Shown here piece by piece: positions 25,427 through 34,405 of a stretch of DNA of 64,000 nucleotides (the first letter of the stretch is position 1; each line of letters begins with the position of its first letter). Source of the stretch: Pseudoalteromonas arabiensis (lineage in GTDB: Bacteria; Pseudomonadota; Gammaproteobacteria; Enterobacterales; Alteromonadaceae); the NCBI RefSeq assembly GCF_001550155.1, contig NZ_LRUF01000024.1, positions 100,648 through 164,647 of the forward strand. Reading direction: 5' to 3'. The position numbers and the translations under genes are program-made. Below the pieces are notes generated by a model. It did no database searches and was not told where the DNA came from. It worked only from the letters and a program-made list of their open reading frames with translations.

Positions 25427-25455
25427 TCATCGCGCGAAATAAATTTCACGCCTAC
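25427..25455. repeat. REP-like palindromic element, copy 4 (best copy)
   Basis: TCATCGCGCGAAATAAATTT followed by CACGCCTAC. The core GCGCGAAAT-AA-ATTTCACGC is an imperfect palindrome. It is followed by a GCGGG/CCCGC mini-hairpin (25456-25472). It lies between the KAP NTPase gene and the anti-sigma gene. Confidence 0.65.
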
Positions 25456-25508
25456 GCGGGATAAACCCGCTGCTACCTATAAGCCCGTAATTTTACTCTT
25501 GTAACTCA

Positions 25509-26108
25509 CTAACTCGTACAATTTTTCGCTTCATGGGTTATCTGTTTAAGCGCGATGATTTGGCCTTGTTTGTTTTGGTCTAGGGCGAGTAGGTCACCTT
25601 GGTGAATATGGGTATCTAGGGTGCCGTGTTTTTGTAGCTCTTCAAGGAGTGATTGTTTAATTTGTACTATGACATTTTGCTCACAATCTGCGATATACCA
25701 GTCGTTATCAACGCTTACTAAACGGCCGGTGAAGCGGGTACGGGTTTGGTGATCAGCAAGTGCTTGTTGGTAGTTAGCATCTAGGTTTTGTTTTTGCTGT
25801 TTAAGATTACTCACATAGCTGCCTTTGGCGTCGAGTTCGTGTACCTCAAGCCATTGGTAATCAGATAAATCCACGGCATAAACATCGGTTAACTCGCGGT
25901 TGTTGTATTGCAGCATGACAAAACCAAGAATTACTAAAGCAGCAAAAACACCGGTCATTTGTAGGCCTAAAAAGCGCTGTGATCTTGGCGTTGCTGACAG
26001 TGGCTTTTGCATGCGTGAAAGCTCGTCGCTGCTTAAGCTATGCTCTGCCTTACGTTTTTGAAAATGTGCTTTTAAATCAGCATCGAGTTGCTCGTCGTTA
26101 CGCTTCAT
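25509..26108 (-). CDS. Probable anti-sigma factor (single-pass membrane protein)
   Basis: A 199-residue protein with a polar N-terminal segment (about 1-45), a single hydrophobic segment at about 48-66 (LQMTGVFAALVILGFVMLQY) and a C-terminal periplasmic part with two Cys. It begins inside the sigma-factor gene (11-bp overlap), the usual arrangement for an anti-sigma factor translated together with its sigma. No zinc-binding HxxxCxxC motif is visible, so the identity rests on context and topology. Confidence 0.6.
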   Translation of the reverse strand: MKRNDEQLDADLKAHFQKRKAEHSLSSDELSRMQKPLSATPRSQRFLGLQMTGVFAALVILGFVMLQYNNRELTDVYAVDLSDYQWLEVHELDAKGSYVSNLKQQKQNLDANYQQALADHQTRTRFTGRLVSVDNDWYIADCEQNVIVQIKQSLLEELQKHGTLDTHIHQGDLLALDQNKQGQIIALKQITHEAKNCTS

Positions 26109-26649
26109 GATGGCCTCCTAGTTGTTGTTTCAGGTTTTGACGGGCATATCGCAGCCGAGTTTTAATGGTCTCTGGGTTACTTTGCGTGATAGCAACAATA
26201 TCTTCGAGACTAAAGCCTTCTTGTTGTAAGGTCAGCGCTTCTCGTTGTACAAAGCTAAGTGCCATGAGTGCTTTATCAAAGGCTTCGTAGTCGTAGTGAT
26301 AACTTGTATCCTGAGATTCAGTAAATAGTTGGTTGTCTTCTAACTCAACGAACTTTTGCTGCTTACGAAATTCATCAATTAACAAATTGCGTGCTAACCG
26401 AAAAAGCCACGCTTTTGGGTTGTTTTGAGCAGTGTAAAAGTCGCGTTTATCAATGACTTTTAACCAGGTTTGCTGGCATATATCGAGGGCAAGATCTTTA
26501 TCACTTTGTGTGACTAGGTAGTGATAAAGATCGTTCCCGTATTGAGCAACGAGTTGGTTAAGATAGCGGTTGTCGCCCGTTTTGGCATACTGCGCCAAAC
26601 AATCTGTGTTTGGCTTGTCAAATAACCATATCTTGATGCTCATTAGCAT
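26098..26649 (-). CDS. ECF-type RNA polymerase sigma factor
   Basis: A 183-residue protein. Region 2 is at about 25-90 (YLVTQSDKDLALDICQQTWLKVID, NPKAWLFRLARNLLIDEFRKQQ) and region 4 near 125-175 (LSFVQREALTLQQEGFSLEDIVAITQSNPETIKTRLRYARQNLKQQL). It directs transcription of a small regulon, probably including its own operon. It lies 6 bp after a TonB-type gene and overlaps the anti-sigma gene, forming a three-gene unit. The inducing signal is not apparent. Confidence 0.9.
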   Translation of the reverse strand: MLMSIKIWLFDKPNTDCLAQYAKTGDNRYLNQLVAQYGNDLYHYLVTQSDKDLALDICQQTWLKVIDKRDFYTAQNNPKAWLFRLARNLLIDEFRKQQKFVELEDNQLFTESQDTSYHYDYEAFDKALMALSFVQREALTLQQEGFSLEDIVAITQSNPETIKTRLRYARQNLKQQLGGHHEA

Positions 26650-26655
26650 AGGCAG

Positions 26656-27303
26656 TTATCCATCTATTTTAAAGTCAAGTTGAACGCTTTGGTTTGTTTG
26701 TAATTGTGCCACACCTTCAACAACTTTAGGGCGATATTTCCAACGTTTAATAGCGCGAATTGCTTCACGGTCAAATACCCGTTTTGGCTCAGCATCAATA
26801 ATAACAGGGTCAATTACTTCGCCCGTTGGTGAAATGCTAAAGCTAATTTGCACCCAGCCTTCAATACCATCGCGGGCTGCGACCGGCGGATATTTCGGGT
26901 TTATACGCACGATAGGCGTTGCATCTCCCGTTGGTTGATTAATGGTTTTACTAAGTGTGTCGCCAATGCCATCAAAAGTCATTGTTGGTGTTGCATCGGC
27001 AATGACCATAGTATCTGGGGTTTCAGCCGCAGGGCGTGGTGGCGCTTTTGGCGGCATTTTAGCAACTGGCGGTGGCGGCAGTGTTTGTTTTACTTGTACT
27101 TTTGAGTCTTCAGGTACTTCATAAATTTCAACTGTGATATCTGGACCTAGCTTTACATCGGCTCTTTGCTCAGCAGAAATTAAGTACTGCATGAAGGCAA
27201 ATGCTGCAAAGGTCATTACACCGCCGCCAATAATTGCTGCGCTTGTCTTTAAAGCAGTATTGCTGTTATTCAAGCTTGCTGAGTTTAGTGGTAAAGTATG
27301 CAT
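26656..27303 (-). CDS. TonB-family energy transducer
   Basis: The start is taken at 27303, since AGAGGA lies 6 bp upstream. Two upstream in-frame ATGs would add 16 residues. The 215-residue protein has one N-terminal membrane segment, a Pro-rich stretch (LPPPPVAKMPPKAPPRPAAE) that spans the periplasm, and a TonB C-terminal domain (RINPKYPPVAARDGIEGWVQISFSI, AIRAIKRWKYRPKVVEG). It passes proton-motive energy to TonB-dependent receptors. No exbB/exbD is adjacent. Its link to an ECF sigma/anti-sigma pair suggests regulated expression. Confidence 0.9.
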   Translation of the reverse strand: MHTLPLNSASLNNSNTALKTSAAIIGGGVMTFAAFAFMQYLISAEQRADVKLGPDITVEIYEVPEDSKVQVKQTLPPPPVAKMPPKAPPRPAAETPDTMVIADATPTMTFDGIGDTLSKTINQPTGDATPIVRINPKYPPVAARDGIEGWVQISFSISPTGEVIDPVIIDAEPKRVFDREAIRAIKRWKYRPKVVEGVAQLQTNQSVQLDFKIDG

Positions 27304-27422
27304 AGCCGTTCCTCTTTGGATAATTGCTTTCATAGCTAAAACGGCTGGCAAATAAAAAAGGGGTGAAAATTTTTTTCATTTTTTATTTTTTCACTAATTT
27401 TAGTGTGACTTTTTAGGTTGTT

Positions 27423-27929
27423 ATGAAACTTATTCAAATAGATAAAGCCCGTTACCGTAAACATTTAAATCACGTGATTATTGCCTGCGTAATTGCTTTA
27501 GCCGTTGGCAGTTTAGCCATTTCACAAACATTAATTGCGCTATTCCCTGACCCAAGCGGTAGCCATTTTCATTGGAACTTACTAGGTGTTGTTGTGTGTA
27601 GTGTGCTGGTGGGCTTTGTGCTTAATAAGTACCGTAATCATGATTACATGACTGAAATAGTGTATGTATGGGAGCTTAAAAAAGCCCTTAATAAAATCAC
27701 CCGTAAAATGCCAAAGTTAAAAGCAGCAGGGCGCGAGGGCAATGCCGATGCTTTATTAGCCATTCATTACAGCTATGCTGGTTCGCGTTTGTTATGGCAG
27801 CTTGATGACAACACTATTACCATGGATGAGTTGGCAATTAAGCAGGCTGAGCTTGATAGTGTGGCAGATAAATACAATCTCTCGCTTGATGCAGAACGTT
27901 ATGATGAGACAATCTTAAAGCAATTTTAA
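27423..27929 (+). CDS. DUF3087-family membrane protein
   Basis: The 168-residue protein has two hydrophobic segments near 19-40 and 51-68, then a cytosolic helical domain (YVWELKKALNKITRKMPKLKAA, ALLAIHYSYAGSRLLWQLDDNT). The pattern matches the DUF3087 family of gammaproteobacteria, whose function is unknown. It is 9 bp before the phosphatase gene and probably co-transcribed. Confidence 0.7.
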   Translation: MKLIQIDKARYRKHLNHVIIACVIALAVGSLAISQTLIALFPDPSGSHFHWNLLGVVVCSVLVGFVLNKYRNHDYMTEIVYVWELKKALNKITRKMPKLKAAGREGNADALLAIHYSYAGSRLLWQLDDNTITMDELAIKQAELDSVADKYNLSLDAERYDETILKQF

Positions 27930-27938
27930 GGACGAATA

Positions 27939-28388
27939 ATGAAAAAGGTGTTGATTGTTTGTTTAGGCAATATTTGCCGCTCACCTACTGCTGAAGCGGT
28001 TCTTCGTAGCCGTGCCAAGGCGCTGGGGGTCAATGTCAAAGTTGACTCTGCTGGCACCATTGGTTATCACCAAGGTAATCCCCCAGATCCACGCTCAAAA
28101 GCAGCAGCCGAAAAGCGCGGCTATAGTTTTAAAGGGATTTATTCACGACCAGTGACTCAAGCTGACTTTTATGAGTTTGATTTAATTCTTGCGGCCGACA
28201 AGCAAAACCTTGCTGATTTACAAGCTCAGTGCCCTGAGCACCTGCAATATAAGCTGTCGTTGTTTTTAAGTCATGGTGATGCAGGGGAGAGCGAGATCCC
28301 AGATCCCTATTACGGTGGCGATCAAGGTTTTGAAAAGGTACTCGATTTAATTGAAGACGCAGCAGATAACCTGCTTAATACGTTGTGA
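27939..28388 (+). CDS. Low-molecular-weight protein-tyrosine phosphatase
   Basis: A 149-residue cytoplasmic enzyme. The P-loop CLGNICRS is at Cys8 to Ser15, with the nucleophile at Cys8. The general acid Asp is in EIPDPYYGGD near the C terminus. It hydrolyses phosphotyrosine. In many bacteria such enzymes work with tyrosine kinases in polysaccharide export, but no such kinase is here. A terminator follows. Confidence 0.93.
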   Translation: MKKVLIVCLGNICRSPTAEAVLRSRAKALGVNVKVDSAGTIGYHQGNPPDPRSKAAAEKRGYSFKGIYSRPVTQADFYEFDLILAADKQNLADLQAQCPEHLQYKLSLFLSHGDAGESEIPDPYYGGDQGFEKVLDLIEDAADNLLNTL

Positions 28389-28389
28389 T

Positions 28390-28411
28390 AGGGTCGCACT
28401 GCGACCCTTTT
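28390..28411. terminator. Terminator between phosphatase and TonB/TPR gene
   Basis: AGGGTCGCA and TGCGACCCT form a tight stem (GGGTCGCA/TGCGACCC), followed by five T. It serves the plus-strand operon and could also serve the convergent minus gene. Confidence 0.85.
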
Positions 28412-28414
28412 TAT

Positions 28415-29488
28415 TTATTTGTTGATTTTAAAGTCTAATTGCACCTTAGAAATCGCTGCAACGGCTTGACCGTTTTCAAATTTAGGGGCATAACGCCATT
28501 GTTCTACAGCCCTTTTGGCTTCTGTCTCAAAAGCGCCCCCGCCTTTAGATTCAATAACCGTTATTTTATCAACAAAGCCTGATGGGGTTACTTCAAATTC
28601 CATGACAACACTGCCGCTTTGACCTCGTTGCGCTTTTATCAATGGGTATTTAGGGTTAACACGGTACAGGGGTTCTTGTTCTTGGCTGTCTTTCCATGGC
28701 ACCATTTTGGCAATGGCAACACAATGCTTAGTGGCTTCCTCTCGTTTGCCCACTTTTTCGTAAAGATGTACAAGTTTAGAGTGAGCATCCAGCTCTGCTT
28801 TATGATCAAAACTCAGTGCTTCATCAAAAACAGTGACGACATGGGTCAAACGCTCTATCGCTTGCTCGTAGTTCTTTTTATGTTCTGCAAACGCGGCAAC
28901 TAAAAAGTCAGCTTCAATACGCTCAACAGAGTTTTCAGGGATATTATTTCTATAATATTCGTCGGCTTCCTCTAGGTAAGCTTTTGCTGTGAAGTAACGA
29001 CCACCACTTGGTTTGTAAGCGAGAATACGCGCTGCTTTGAGTTTGCTATCAGCAACTAGTTTGTGATCTTTTTTTATCGTGGCGATTTCAATCGCGTCTT
29101 CAAGGTAGTCAAAAGCAAGTCTTGGCGATTTGGTTGAATGAGCTAAACCAAATAATGAGTCGTAAACCTCGTTGCTCAGCTTACCATGATTTTTTGCTAG
29201 AATATCGTAAGCATATTTGAATAGCTCAAAGCGCTCTTGTTGCTTGTTTTCAGGTAGAGTATTGGCATAGTTGATAGCTAAATTCGCTGTATTCTCAGCA
29301 TCTTCACCATATACCTTTTGACCAAGCGCATAGGCTTTTTTGGCAAGCTCGGTGGCGTCTTCATGTTTCTCTATAGCGGCTAGGTAAGCACGATAAGTGT
29401 TATTAAATTCTGAGTTTATATCTTGGCTCGCCAAACTGGGTTGGCTTAATAGCAGGGTGGCACATAATGCGAGAGACATTTTTTTCAT
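28415..29488 (-). CDS. Periplasmic protein with TPR-like repeats and a TonB C-terminal domain
   Basis: This 357-residue protein has a signal peptide (QPSLAS), then about 230 residues of helical repeats resembling TPRs (residues about 30-265). The TonB C-terminal domain is at about 275-357 (RVNPKYPLIKAQRGQSGSVVMEFEVTPSGFVDK, AKRAVEQWRYAPKFENG). A cleavable-looking signal rather than a membrane anchor, and the repeats in place of the Pro-rich spacer, set it apart from standard TonB. Such hybrids are common in Alteromonadales. It may act as an accessory to TonB transport or as a scaffold. Confidence 0.8.
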   Translation of the reverse strand: MKKMSLALCATLLLSQPSLASQDINSEFNNTYRAYLAAIEKHEDATELAKKAYALGQKVYGEDAENTANLAINYANTLPENKQQERFELFKYAYDILAKNHGKLSNEVYDSLFGLAHSTKSPRLAFDYLEDAIEIATIKKDHKLVADSKLKAARILAYKPSGGRYFTAKAYLEEADEYYRNNIPENSVERIEADFLVAAFAEHKKNYEQAIERLTHVVTVFDEALSFDHKAELDAHSKLVHLYEKVGKREEATKHCVAIAKMVPWKDSQEQEPLYRVNPKYPLIKAQRGQSGSVVMEFEVTPSGFVDKITVIESKGGGAFETEAKRAVEQWRYAPKFENGQAVAAISKVQLDFKINK

Positions 29489-29829
29489 AATAATCCTTAT
29501 TATTATTTTCCTGTGTAGATACGTGAATAAGATTGTTGGAAGTTGAGTAAATGAGAATTAATCTTATCCTCGGCGATGGTAGCAAACGGCGTGAGTGTTG
29601 TCACTTGTTTAGAAACTTTCCAACTAAAAGTTGCATGCCAGTATTTCAATTTTAGCCGCAATACACAGTGCAAAGCTCGTATCTTTAAGTGCTTTGAGTG
29701 TATAATACTTGAATTGCTGGTAACTGCCTCAATATTAGTTATCACTCGTCGTATGTTGCATTCTTACAACCTTCAAGCTGTTGTAATCACATTTGCAGTA
29801 TCGCATTTATTTTTTAATTTGGATTTGTC
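29489..29829. other. 341-bp intergenic region before ribA
   Basis: AT-rich. I see no FMN-riboswitch core, no strong inverted repeat and no open frame with a ribosome site. It contains the divergent promoters of the TonB/TPR gene and ribA. Confidence 0.5.
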
Positions 29830-30456
29830 GTGGCGCAAGTAAGAGCAAGAGTCCAGCTAAATGTTGGCAAAAACAGTGATATTCCTGCAGAAATCGTATC
29901 TTTTAGTGGCTTAAATGATGGCCAAGAGCATGTTGCTTTAGTGTTTAATCAAGCTGACACTGAGCAAGACGTACCTTTAATTCGTATGCATTCAGAGTGT
30001 TTAACTGGCGATGTATTTCATTCGTCACGTTGTGATTGTGGTGAGCAGTTAAATGAGTGCATTGAAATGATGCACGAGCAAGGTGGTATTTTACTGTATT
30101 TACGCCAAGAAGGGCGTGGCATTGGCTTATACAACAAGATTGATGCTTACGTATTGCAGTCGCAAGGTATGAATACTTACGAAGCGAATAACCACTTGGG
30201 GTTTGCTGATGATTTACGTGACTTTTCAGATGCAGTATTAATGCTCGAAGCTCTTAATCAAAAGCATGTTAAGTTAATGACAAATAACCCGAATAAGCTT
30301 AAAGCACTGCGTGATGCTGGCATTGAGGTTGATTCAGTGGTTGGTACCCATGCACACATTAAAGCCGGTGTAGTGGGTAACCGCGCTTACCTTGAAACGA
30401 AAATCAAACATGGCTCGCACATGCTTGATATTAAGAAAATTAAAAAGCCTGAATAA
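29830..30456 (+). CDS. ribA: GTP cyclohydrolase II
   Basis: A 208-residue cytoplasmic enzyme that opens GTP to 2,5-diamino-6-ribosylamino-pyrimidinone phosphate, formate and pyrophosphate, the first step of riboflavin synthesis. Zinc ligands lie in the cluster [19 protein letters not shown]. The signature [17 protein letters not shown] and the late [10 protein letters not shown] match the family. It is a stand-alone enzyme, not fused to RibB. The frame begins with GTG at 29830 with only a weak ribosome site. No other rib genes are near. Confidence 0.95.
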   Translation: MAQVRARVQLNVGKNSDIPAEIVSFSGLNDGQEHVALVFNQADTEQDVPLIRMHSECLTGDVFHSSRCDCGEQLNECIEMMHEQGGILLYLRQEGRGIGLYNKIDAYVLQSQGMNTYEANNHLGFADDLRDFSDAVLMLEALNQKHVKLMTNNPNKLKALRDAGIEVDSVVGTHAHIKAGVVGNRAYLETKIKHGSHMLDIKKIKKPE

Positions 30457-30486
30457 ATTTCACAACAGGTGACTATAAACCCGTGG

Positions 30487-30513
30487 CGCACCCAGTTATA
30501 CTCGGTGCGTTTT
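30487..30513 (+). terminator. Probable terminator after ribA
   Basis: CGCACC (30487-30492), 11-nt loop, GGTGCG (30504-30509), then four T. Only 22 bp remain before the next gene. Confidence 0.6.
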
Positions 30514-30534
30514 GCCGTTATTGAATGAGAAACT

Positions 30535-31329
30535 ATGTCGATCGAAGTTCGTGTTTTTAAAGCCGATGCAGGCGTAAAATGGTTTAAAGCAGGGTGGGAA
30601 ATCTTCAAGCTGCAACCGGTTACGTTTATTTTAATGCACCTGTTAATAGGTGTTGTTGGCTTTTTATCGTTAGTGCTACCGCTATTACAAGTCGTCGGTG
30701 CATTTGTTGCGCCATTTTTAATGGCTGGTTTTTATCAAGCAGTGCTGACAAAACAACAAGGCGGTACGGTTAGCCAAGTTGATATTTTTAAACCCTTTAG
30801 TAATAAAGGTAATCGTATTGGTTTAGTGCGTGTTGCTGTGTACCAGATGGCGGCGGGTATTTTATTAGCCCTGTTATCGAATTTTATTTTTGCCGATGCT
30901 TATGCGGTTATTTCAAGCCAAACGTTTGACCCACAAAATCAAACACATATTGCTGATTTACTGGCCACTATTTCTATGGGGCAAGTGGCGGTATTTCTAC
31001 TGGCAATCTGTGTGTATATGACTGCGTTTGCTTATGCTATTCCATTGGTTTATTTTCAAAAGCAAAGCAATATGTTGCAGGTTCTAAAAACCTCATTCAT
31101 GGTGTTTTACCATAATATGGCGCCACTGAGTGTTTATGGCCTCATTTGCGCCGTTTTAATGGTGATCTGTATTCCTTTATCGTTTATTCCTCTATTGGTT
31201 TTAATGCCAATTTGTTACATTAGCTTCTTCGTGTCTTTTCAGGCTATTTTTATGCCGGTTGTACCAAAGGGTGATGACCAACCAAAAGCACCACAGACGC
31301 AGTCACAATCAGGGCGCTTTGACGCGTAA
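30535..31329 (+). CDS. BPSS1780-family integral membrane protein
   Basis: The 264-residue protein has about six hydrophobic segments. It starts SIEVRVFKADAGVKWFKAGWEIFKLQPVTF, the pattern of the BPSS1780 membrane protein family (unknown function, found next to recX or in housekeeping regions). The C-terminal tail is hydrophilic and rich in Gln/Pro. The stop overlaps the recX start by one base (TAATG). Confidence 0.75.
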   Translation: MSIEVRVFKADAGVKWFKAGWEIFKLQPVTFILMHLLIGVVGFLSLVLPLLQVVGAFVAPFLMAGFYQAVLTKQQGGTVSQVDIFKPFSNKGNRIGLVRVAVYQMAAGILLALLSNFIFADAYAVISSQTFDPQNQTHIADLLATISMGQVAVFLLAICVYMTAFAYAIPLVYFQKQSNMLQVLKTSFMVFYHNMAPLSVYGLICAVLMVICIPLSFIPLLVLMPICYISFFVSFQAIFMPVVPKGDDQPKAPQTQSQSGRFDA

Positions 31330-31781
31330 TGGATGATAAAGAACAAAAGTTAAAGAATTACGTACTTTGGTTACTGTCTCGACAAGATTATTCGCGTCGC
31401 GATCTAACACGAAAGTTACAGCAAAAAGAGGCGACGCCCGAGTTTACAGAGCGTTTGTTAGATTGGTGTGAGTCACACAACTTTATTAACGAACAGCGCT
31501 ACTGCGAAGGGTTTGTACGCCGCCATTTAGCAAAGTATCATGGTGCTAAACGCATTCAGAGCGAAGCAATGGCAAAAGGGATAGACCGAGCATTATTAGA
31601 CAAAACGCTCGAGGAGTTCGAAATCGATTGGTTTGAACTCGCACAGGACGCATATTTAAAGAAGTTTTCAAATTCAGGTAAAGAACTCGACCAGAAAGAA
31701 AGAGCGAAACGTGTACGCTACTTGATGTATCGAGGCTTTAATTACGAACAAATTGATTTTGCAATGCAAGCACAGCAATAA
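31329..31781 (+). CDS. recX: Regulatory protein RecX
   Basis: A 150-residue helical protein that binds RecA filaments and limits RecA activity. Family features are the repeated three-helix units: YVLWLLSRQDYSRRDLTRKLQQKEATPEFTERLLDWCESHNFINEQRYCEGFVRR, then AKRIQSEAMAKGIDRALLDKTLEE and RYLMYRGFNYEQIDFAM. recA is not upstream; a membrane-protein gene takes its place, overlapping recX by one base. alaS follows 17 bp later, as in many gammaproteobacteria. Confidence 0.93.
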   Translation: MDDKEQKLKNYVLWLLSRQDYSRRDLTRKLQQKEATPEFTERLLDWCESHNFINEQRYCEGFVRRHLAKYHGAKRIQSEAMAKGIDRALLDKTLEEFEIDWFELAQDAYLKKFSNSGKELDQKERAKRVRYLMYRGFNYEQIDFAMQAQQ

Positions 31782-31798
31782 ACGGGTGAGATTTTCAC

Positions 31799-34399
31799 AT
31801 GCAGCATATGACTACCGCACAGATCAGGCAACAGTTCTTAGACTTTTTTGCCTCTAAACAACACCAAATTGTTCCTTCAAGCTCGCTGATCCCGGGTAAC
31901 GATGCCACGTTATTATTCAATAACGCCGGTATGGTGCAATTTAAAGATGTATTTTTAGGTGCGGAAAGCCGCCCTTATTCGCGTGCAACCAGCTCACAAC
32001 GTTGTGTGCGTGCAGGTGGTAAACATAACGACCTTGAAAACGTAGGTTACACAGCGCGTCACCATACATTTTTCGAAATGTTAGGTAACTTCAGCTTTGG
32101 CGATTACTTTAAGCAAGACGCAATCAAGTTTGCGTGGCAGTTTTTAACTGAAGTAGTGAAACTACCGCAAGAAAAGCTACTTGTTACCATTTATCATGAT
32201 GATGAAGAAGCGTTTAACATCTGGCATAAAGAAGTAGGCCTAAGTGAAGATCGCATTATTCGCATTGCAACCAGCGATAACTTCTGGTCAATGGGTGATA
32301 CGGGTCCGTGTGGTCCATGTTCTGAAATCTTTTACGATCACGGTGAAGAAATTTGGGGTGGTCCTCCTGGTTCACCTGAAGAAGACGGTGACCGTTTCAT
32401 CGAGATCTGGAACCTAGTATTCATGCAGTATAACCGCCATGCCGACGGTACAATGGAGCCGCTTCCTAAGCAGTCTGTTGATACAGGTATGGGTCTTGAG
32501 CGTATTTCTGCAATTTTACAAGGCGTTCACTCAAACTACGAAATCGATTTATTCCAAGCGCTTATTGCAGCGGCGGCTAAAGTAACCAACGCACAAGATT
32601 TAGGTGATAAATCGTTACGCGTTGTGGCTGACCATATTCGTTCGTGTGCGTTCTTAGTATCTGACGGTGTTATGCCATCAAACGAAGGCCGTGGTTATGT
32701 GTTACGTCGTATTATTCGTCGTGCTGTTCGTCATGGTAACAAGTTAGGCGCTAAAGGTGCATTCTTCTACAAGCTAGTTGCTGCGCTCATTGAGCAAATG
32801 GGTCAAGCGTACCCTGAACTTGCTAAGCAACAAGAAATTATTGAAAAAGTACTGCGTATTGAAGAAGAGCAGTTTGGTAAAACACTTGAGCGTGGTCTGG
32901 CTATTTTAGAAGAAAGCCTAGCTGACATCGAAGGTGATGTGATCCCAGGTGACTTAGTATTCAAACTTTACGACACTTACGGTTTCCCAGCTGACTTAAC
33001 GGCAGACGTGGCCCGTGAGCGTTTCATGACGATTGATGAGCACGGCTTCCAAGAGTGTATGGCTGTTCAGCGCAAGCAAGCACAGCAAGCAGGTAAGTTT
33101 GGTGCTGATTACAACCAACAACTTAAGTCTGAAAAACACACAGACTTTAAAGGTTACGATGCGGAGCATTACACAGGTACTGTGGTCGAACTTTTCTGTG
33201 AAGGTCAATCGGTTTCTGTACTTGAAGATGGTCAAGAAGGTATCGCAATCTTAGACCGCACACCGTTTTATGCTGAATCAGGTGGTCAGGTTGGTGACAC
33301 CGGTGTGTTAAAAGTAGCGGGTGGTGAGTTTGTTGTTACTAATACCACGAAGCTTGGTAATGCATTTGCACACCATGGTCGTGTTCAAGGCCGTATTGGT
33401 ACAAACGATAAAGCAGAGGCAACAATTGATGCAGCACGTCGTGACAGCATCAAGAAAAACCACACTGCAACGCATATTCTGCATGAAACGTTACGTCAAA
33501 TTTTAGGTGAGCACGTAAATCAAAAAGGTTCACTTGTTGACCCTGAGCGTTTACGTTTTGATTTCTCTCACTTTGAAGCAGTAACAAAAGACGAATTACG
33601 TCAAATCGAGCGTGCAGTGAACGATGAAATCCGTCGTAACTTTGCACTTGAAACTGAGCTAATGGCTATCGAAGATGCTAAAGCAAAAGGTGCAATGGCA
33701 TTATTCGGTGAAAAATACGACGACGAAGTTCGCGTAGTAACCATTGGTGATTATTCAATTGAGCTATGTGGTGGTACTCACGTTAAGCGTGCAGGTGATA
33801 TTGGTTTATTTAAAATCGTATCAGAAAGCGGTATTGCTGCCGGTATCCGCCGTATTGAAGCGGTAACGGGTGCTGAAGCAGTTGCTTATGTAAGTGAGCA
33901 AGAGCAACAGTTAAATGATGTTGCAGCACTAGTAAAAGGTGATAGCAGCACAGTACTTGAAAAAGTAACCGCATTACTTGAGAAATCAAAAGGCCTTGAG
34001 AAGCAAATTGCACAGCTTAACGACAAGCTTGCAAGTGCAGCAGGTGCATCGTTACTTGATTCTGTTGTTGAAGTGAACGGGATTAAGCTACTGGTTGCTG
34101 ATGTTGCAGGTACTGAGTCTAAAGCACTACGTGGCATGGTTGATGACCTGAAAACGAAGATTGGTTCAGGTGTTATCGCCCTTGGCGTAGCCAATGGCGA
34201 CAAAGTAAGCCTGATTGCCGGTGTTACTAAAGACCTAACAGGTAAAGTGAAAGCTGGTGAGCTGGTAAATCACATGGCTGCACAAGTAGGCGGTAAGGGC
34301 GGTGGTCGTCCTGATATGGCACAAGCTGGTGGTACTCAGCCAGAGAACCTTGCTACTGCCTTAGAAAGTGTAACTGGTTGGTTATCTGAGCGTTCTTAA
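31799..34399 (+). CDS. alaS: Alanyl-tRNA synthetase
   Basis: An 866-residue class II synthetase charging tRNA-Ala. Class II motifs are visible early ([34 protein letters not shown]). The editing domain has HTATHILH (zinc/editing His) and later [19 protein letters not shown]. The C-terminal C-Ala region ends with the Gly-rich [15 protein letters not shown]. Length matches the family. The start could also be the ATG at 31808, giving [10 protein letters not shown], which aligns better with known starts; the first ATG has GGTGAG upstream. Confidence 0.98.
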   Translation: MQHMTTAQIRQQFLDFFASKQHQIVPSSSLIPGNDATLLFNNAGMVQFKDVFLGAESRPYSRATSSQRCVRAGGKHNDLENVGYTARHHTFFEMLGNFSFGDYFKQDAIKFAWQFLTEVVKLPQEKLLVTIYHDDEEAFNIWHKEVGLSEDRIIRIATSDNFWSMGDTGPCGPCSEIFYDHGEEIWGGPPGSPEEDGDRFIEIWNLVFMQYNRHADGTMEPLPKQSVDTGMGLERISAILQGVHSNYEIDLFQALIAAAAKVTNAQDLGDKSLRVVADHIRSCAFLVSDGVMPSNEGRGYVLRRIIRRAVRHGNKLGAKGAFFYKLVAALIEQMGQAYPELAKQQEIIEKVLRIEEEQFGKTLERGLAILEESLADIEGDVIPGDLVFKLYDTYGFPADLTADVARERFMTIDEHGFQECMAVQRKQAQQAGKFGADYNQQLKSEKHTDFKGYDAEHYTGTVVELFCEGQSVSVLEDGQEGIAILDRTPFYAESGGQVGDTGVLKVAGGEFVVTNTTKLGNAFAHHGRVQGRIGTNDKAEATIDAARRDSIKKNHTATHILHETLRQILGEHVNQKGSLVDPERLRFDFSHFEAVTKDELRQIERAVNDEIRRNFALETELMAIEDAKAKGAMALFGEKYDDEVRVVTIGDYSIELCGGTHVKRAGDIGLFKIVSESGIAAGIRRIEAVTGAEAVAYVSEQEQQLNDVAALVKGDSSTVLEKVTALLEKSKGLEKQIAQLNDKLASAAGASLLDSVVEVNGIKLLVADVAGTESKALRGMVDDLKTKIGSGVIALGVANGDKVSLIAGVTKDLTGKVKAGELVNHMAAQVGGKGGGRPDMAQAGGTQPENLATALESVTGWLSERS

Positions 34400-34405
34400 C
34401 TACTA

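Noticed and set aside
29489..29829. FMN riboswitch before ribA
   Set aside because: I looked for the conserved FMN-aptamer blocks and found none; ribA also starts with a weak site and is not in a full rib operon.
30450..30466. Fifth REP-like copy after ribA
   Set aside because: Only GAATAAATTTCAC matches and it includes the ribA stop codon; the GCGCG and CTAC ends are missing.
34400..34405. Lysine riboswitch before lysC
   Set aside because: Only 6 bp separate alaS and lysC, so there is no room.
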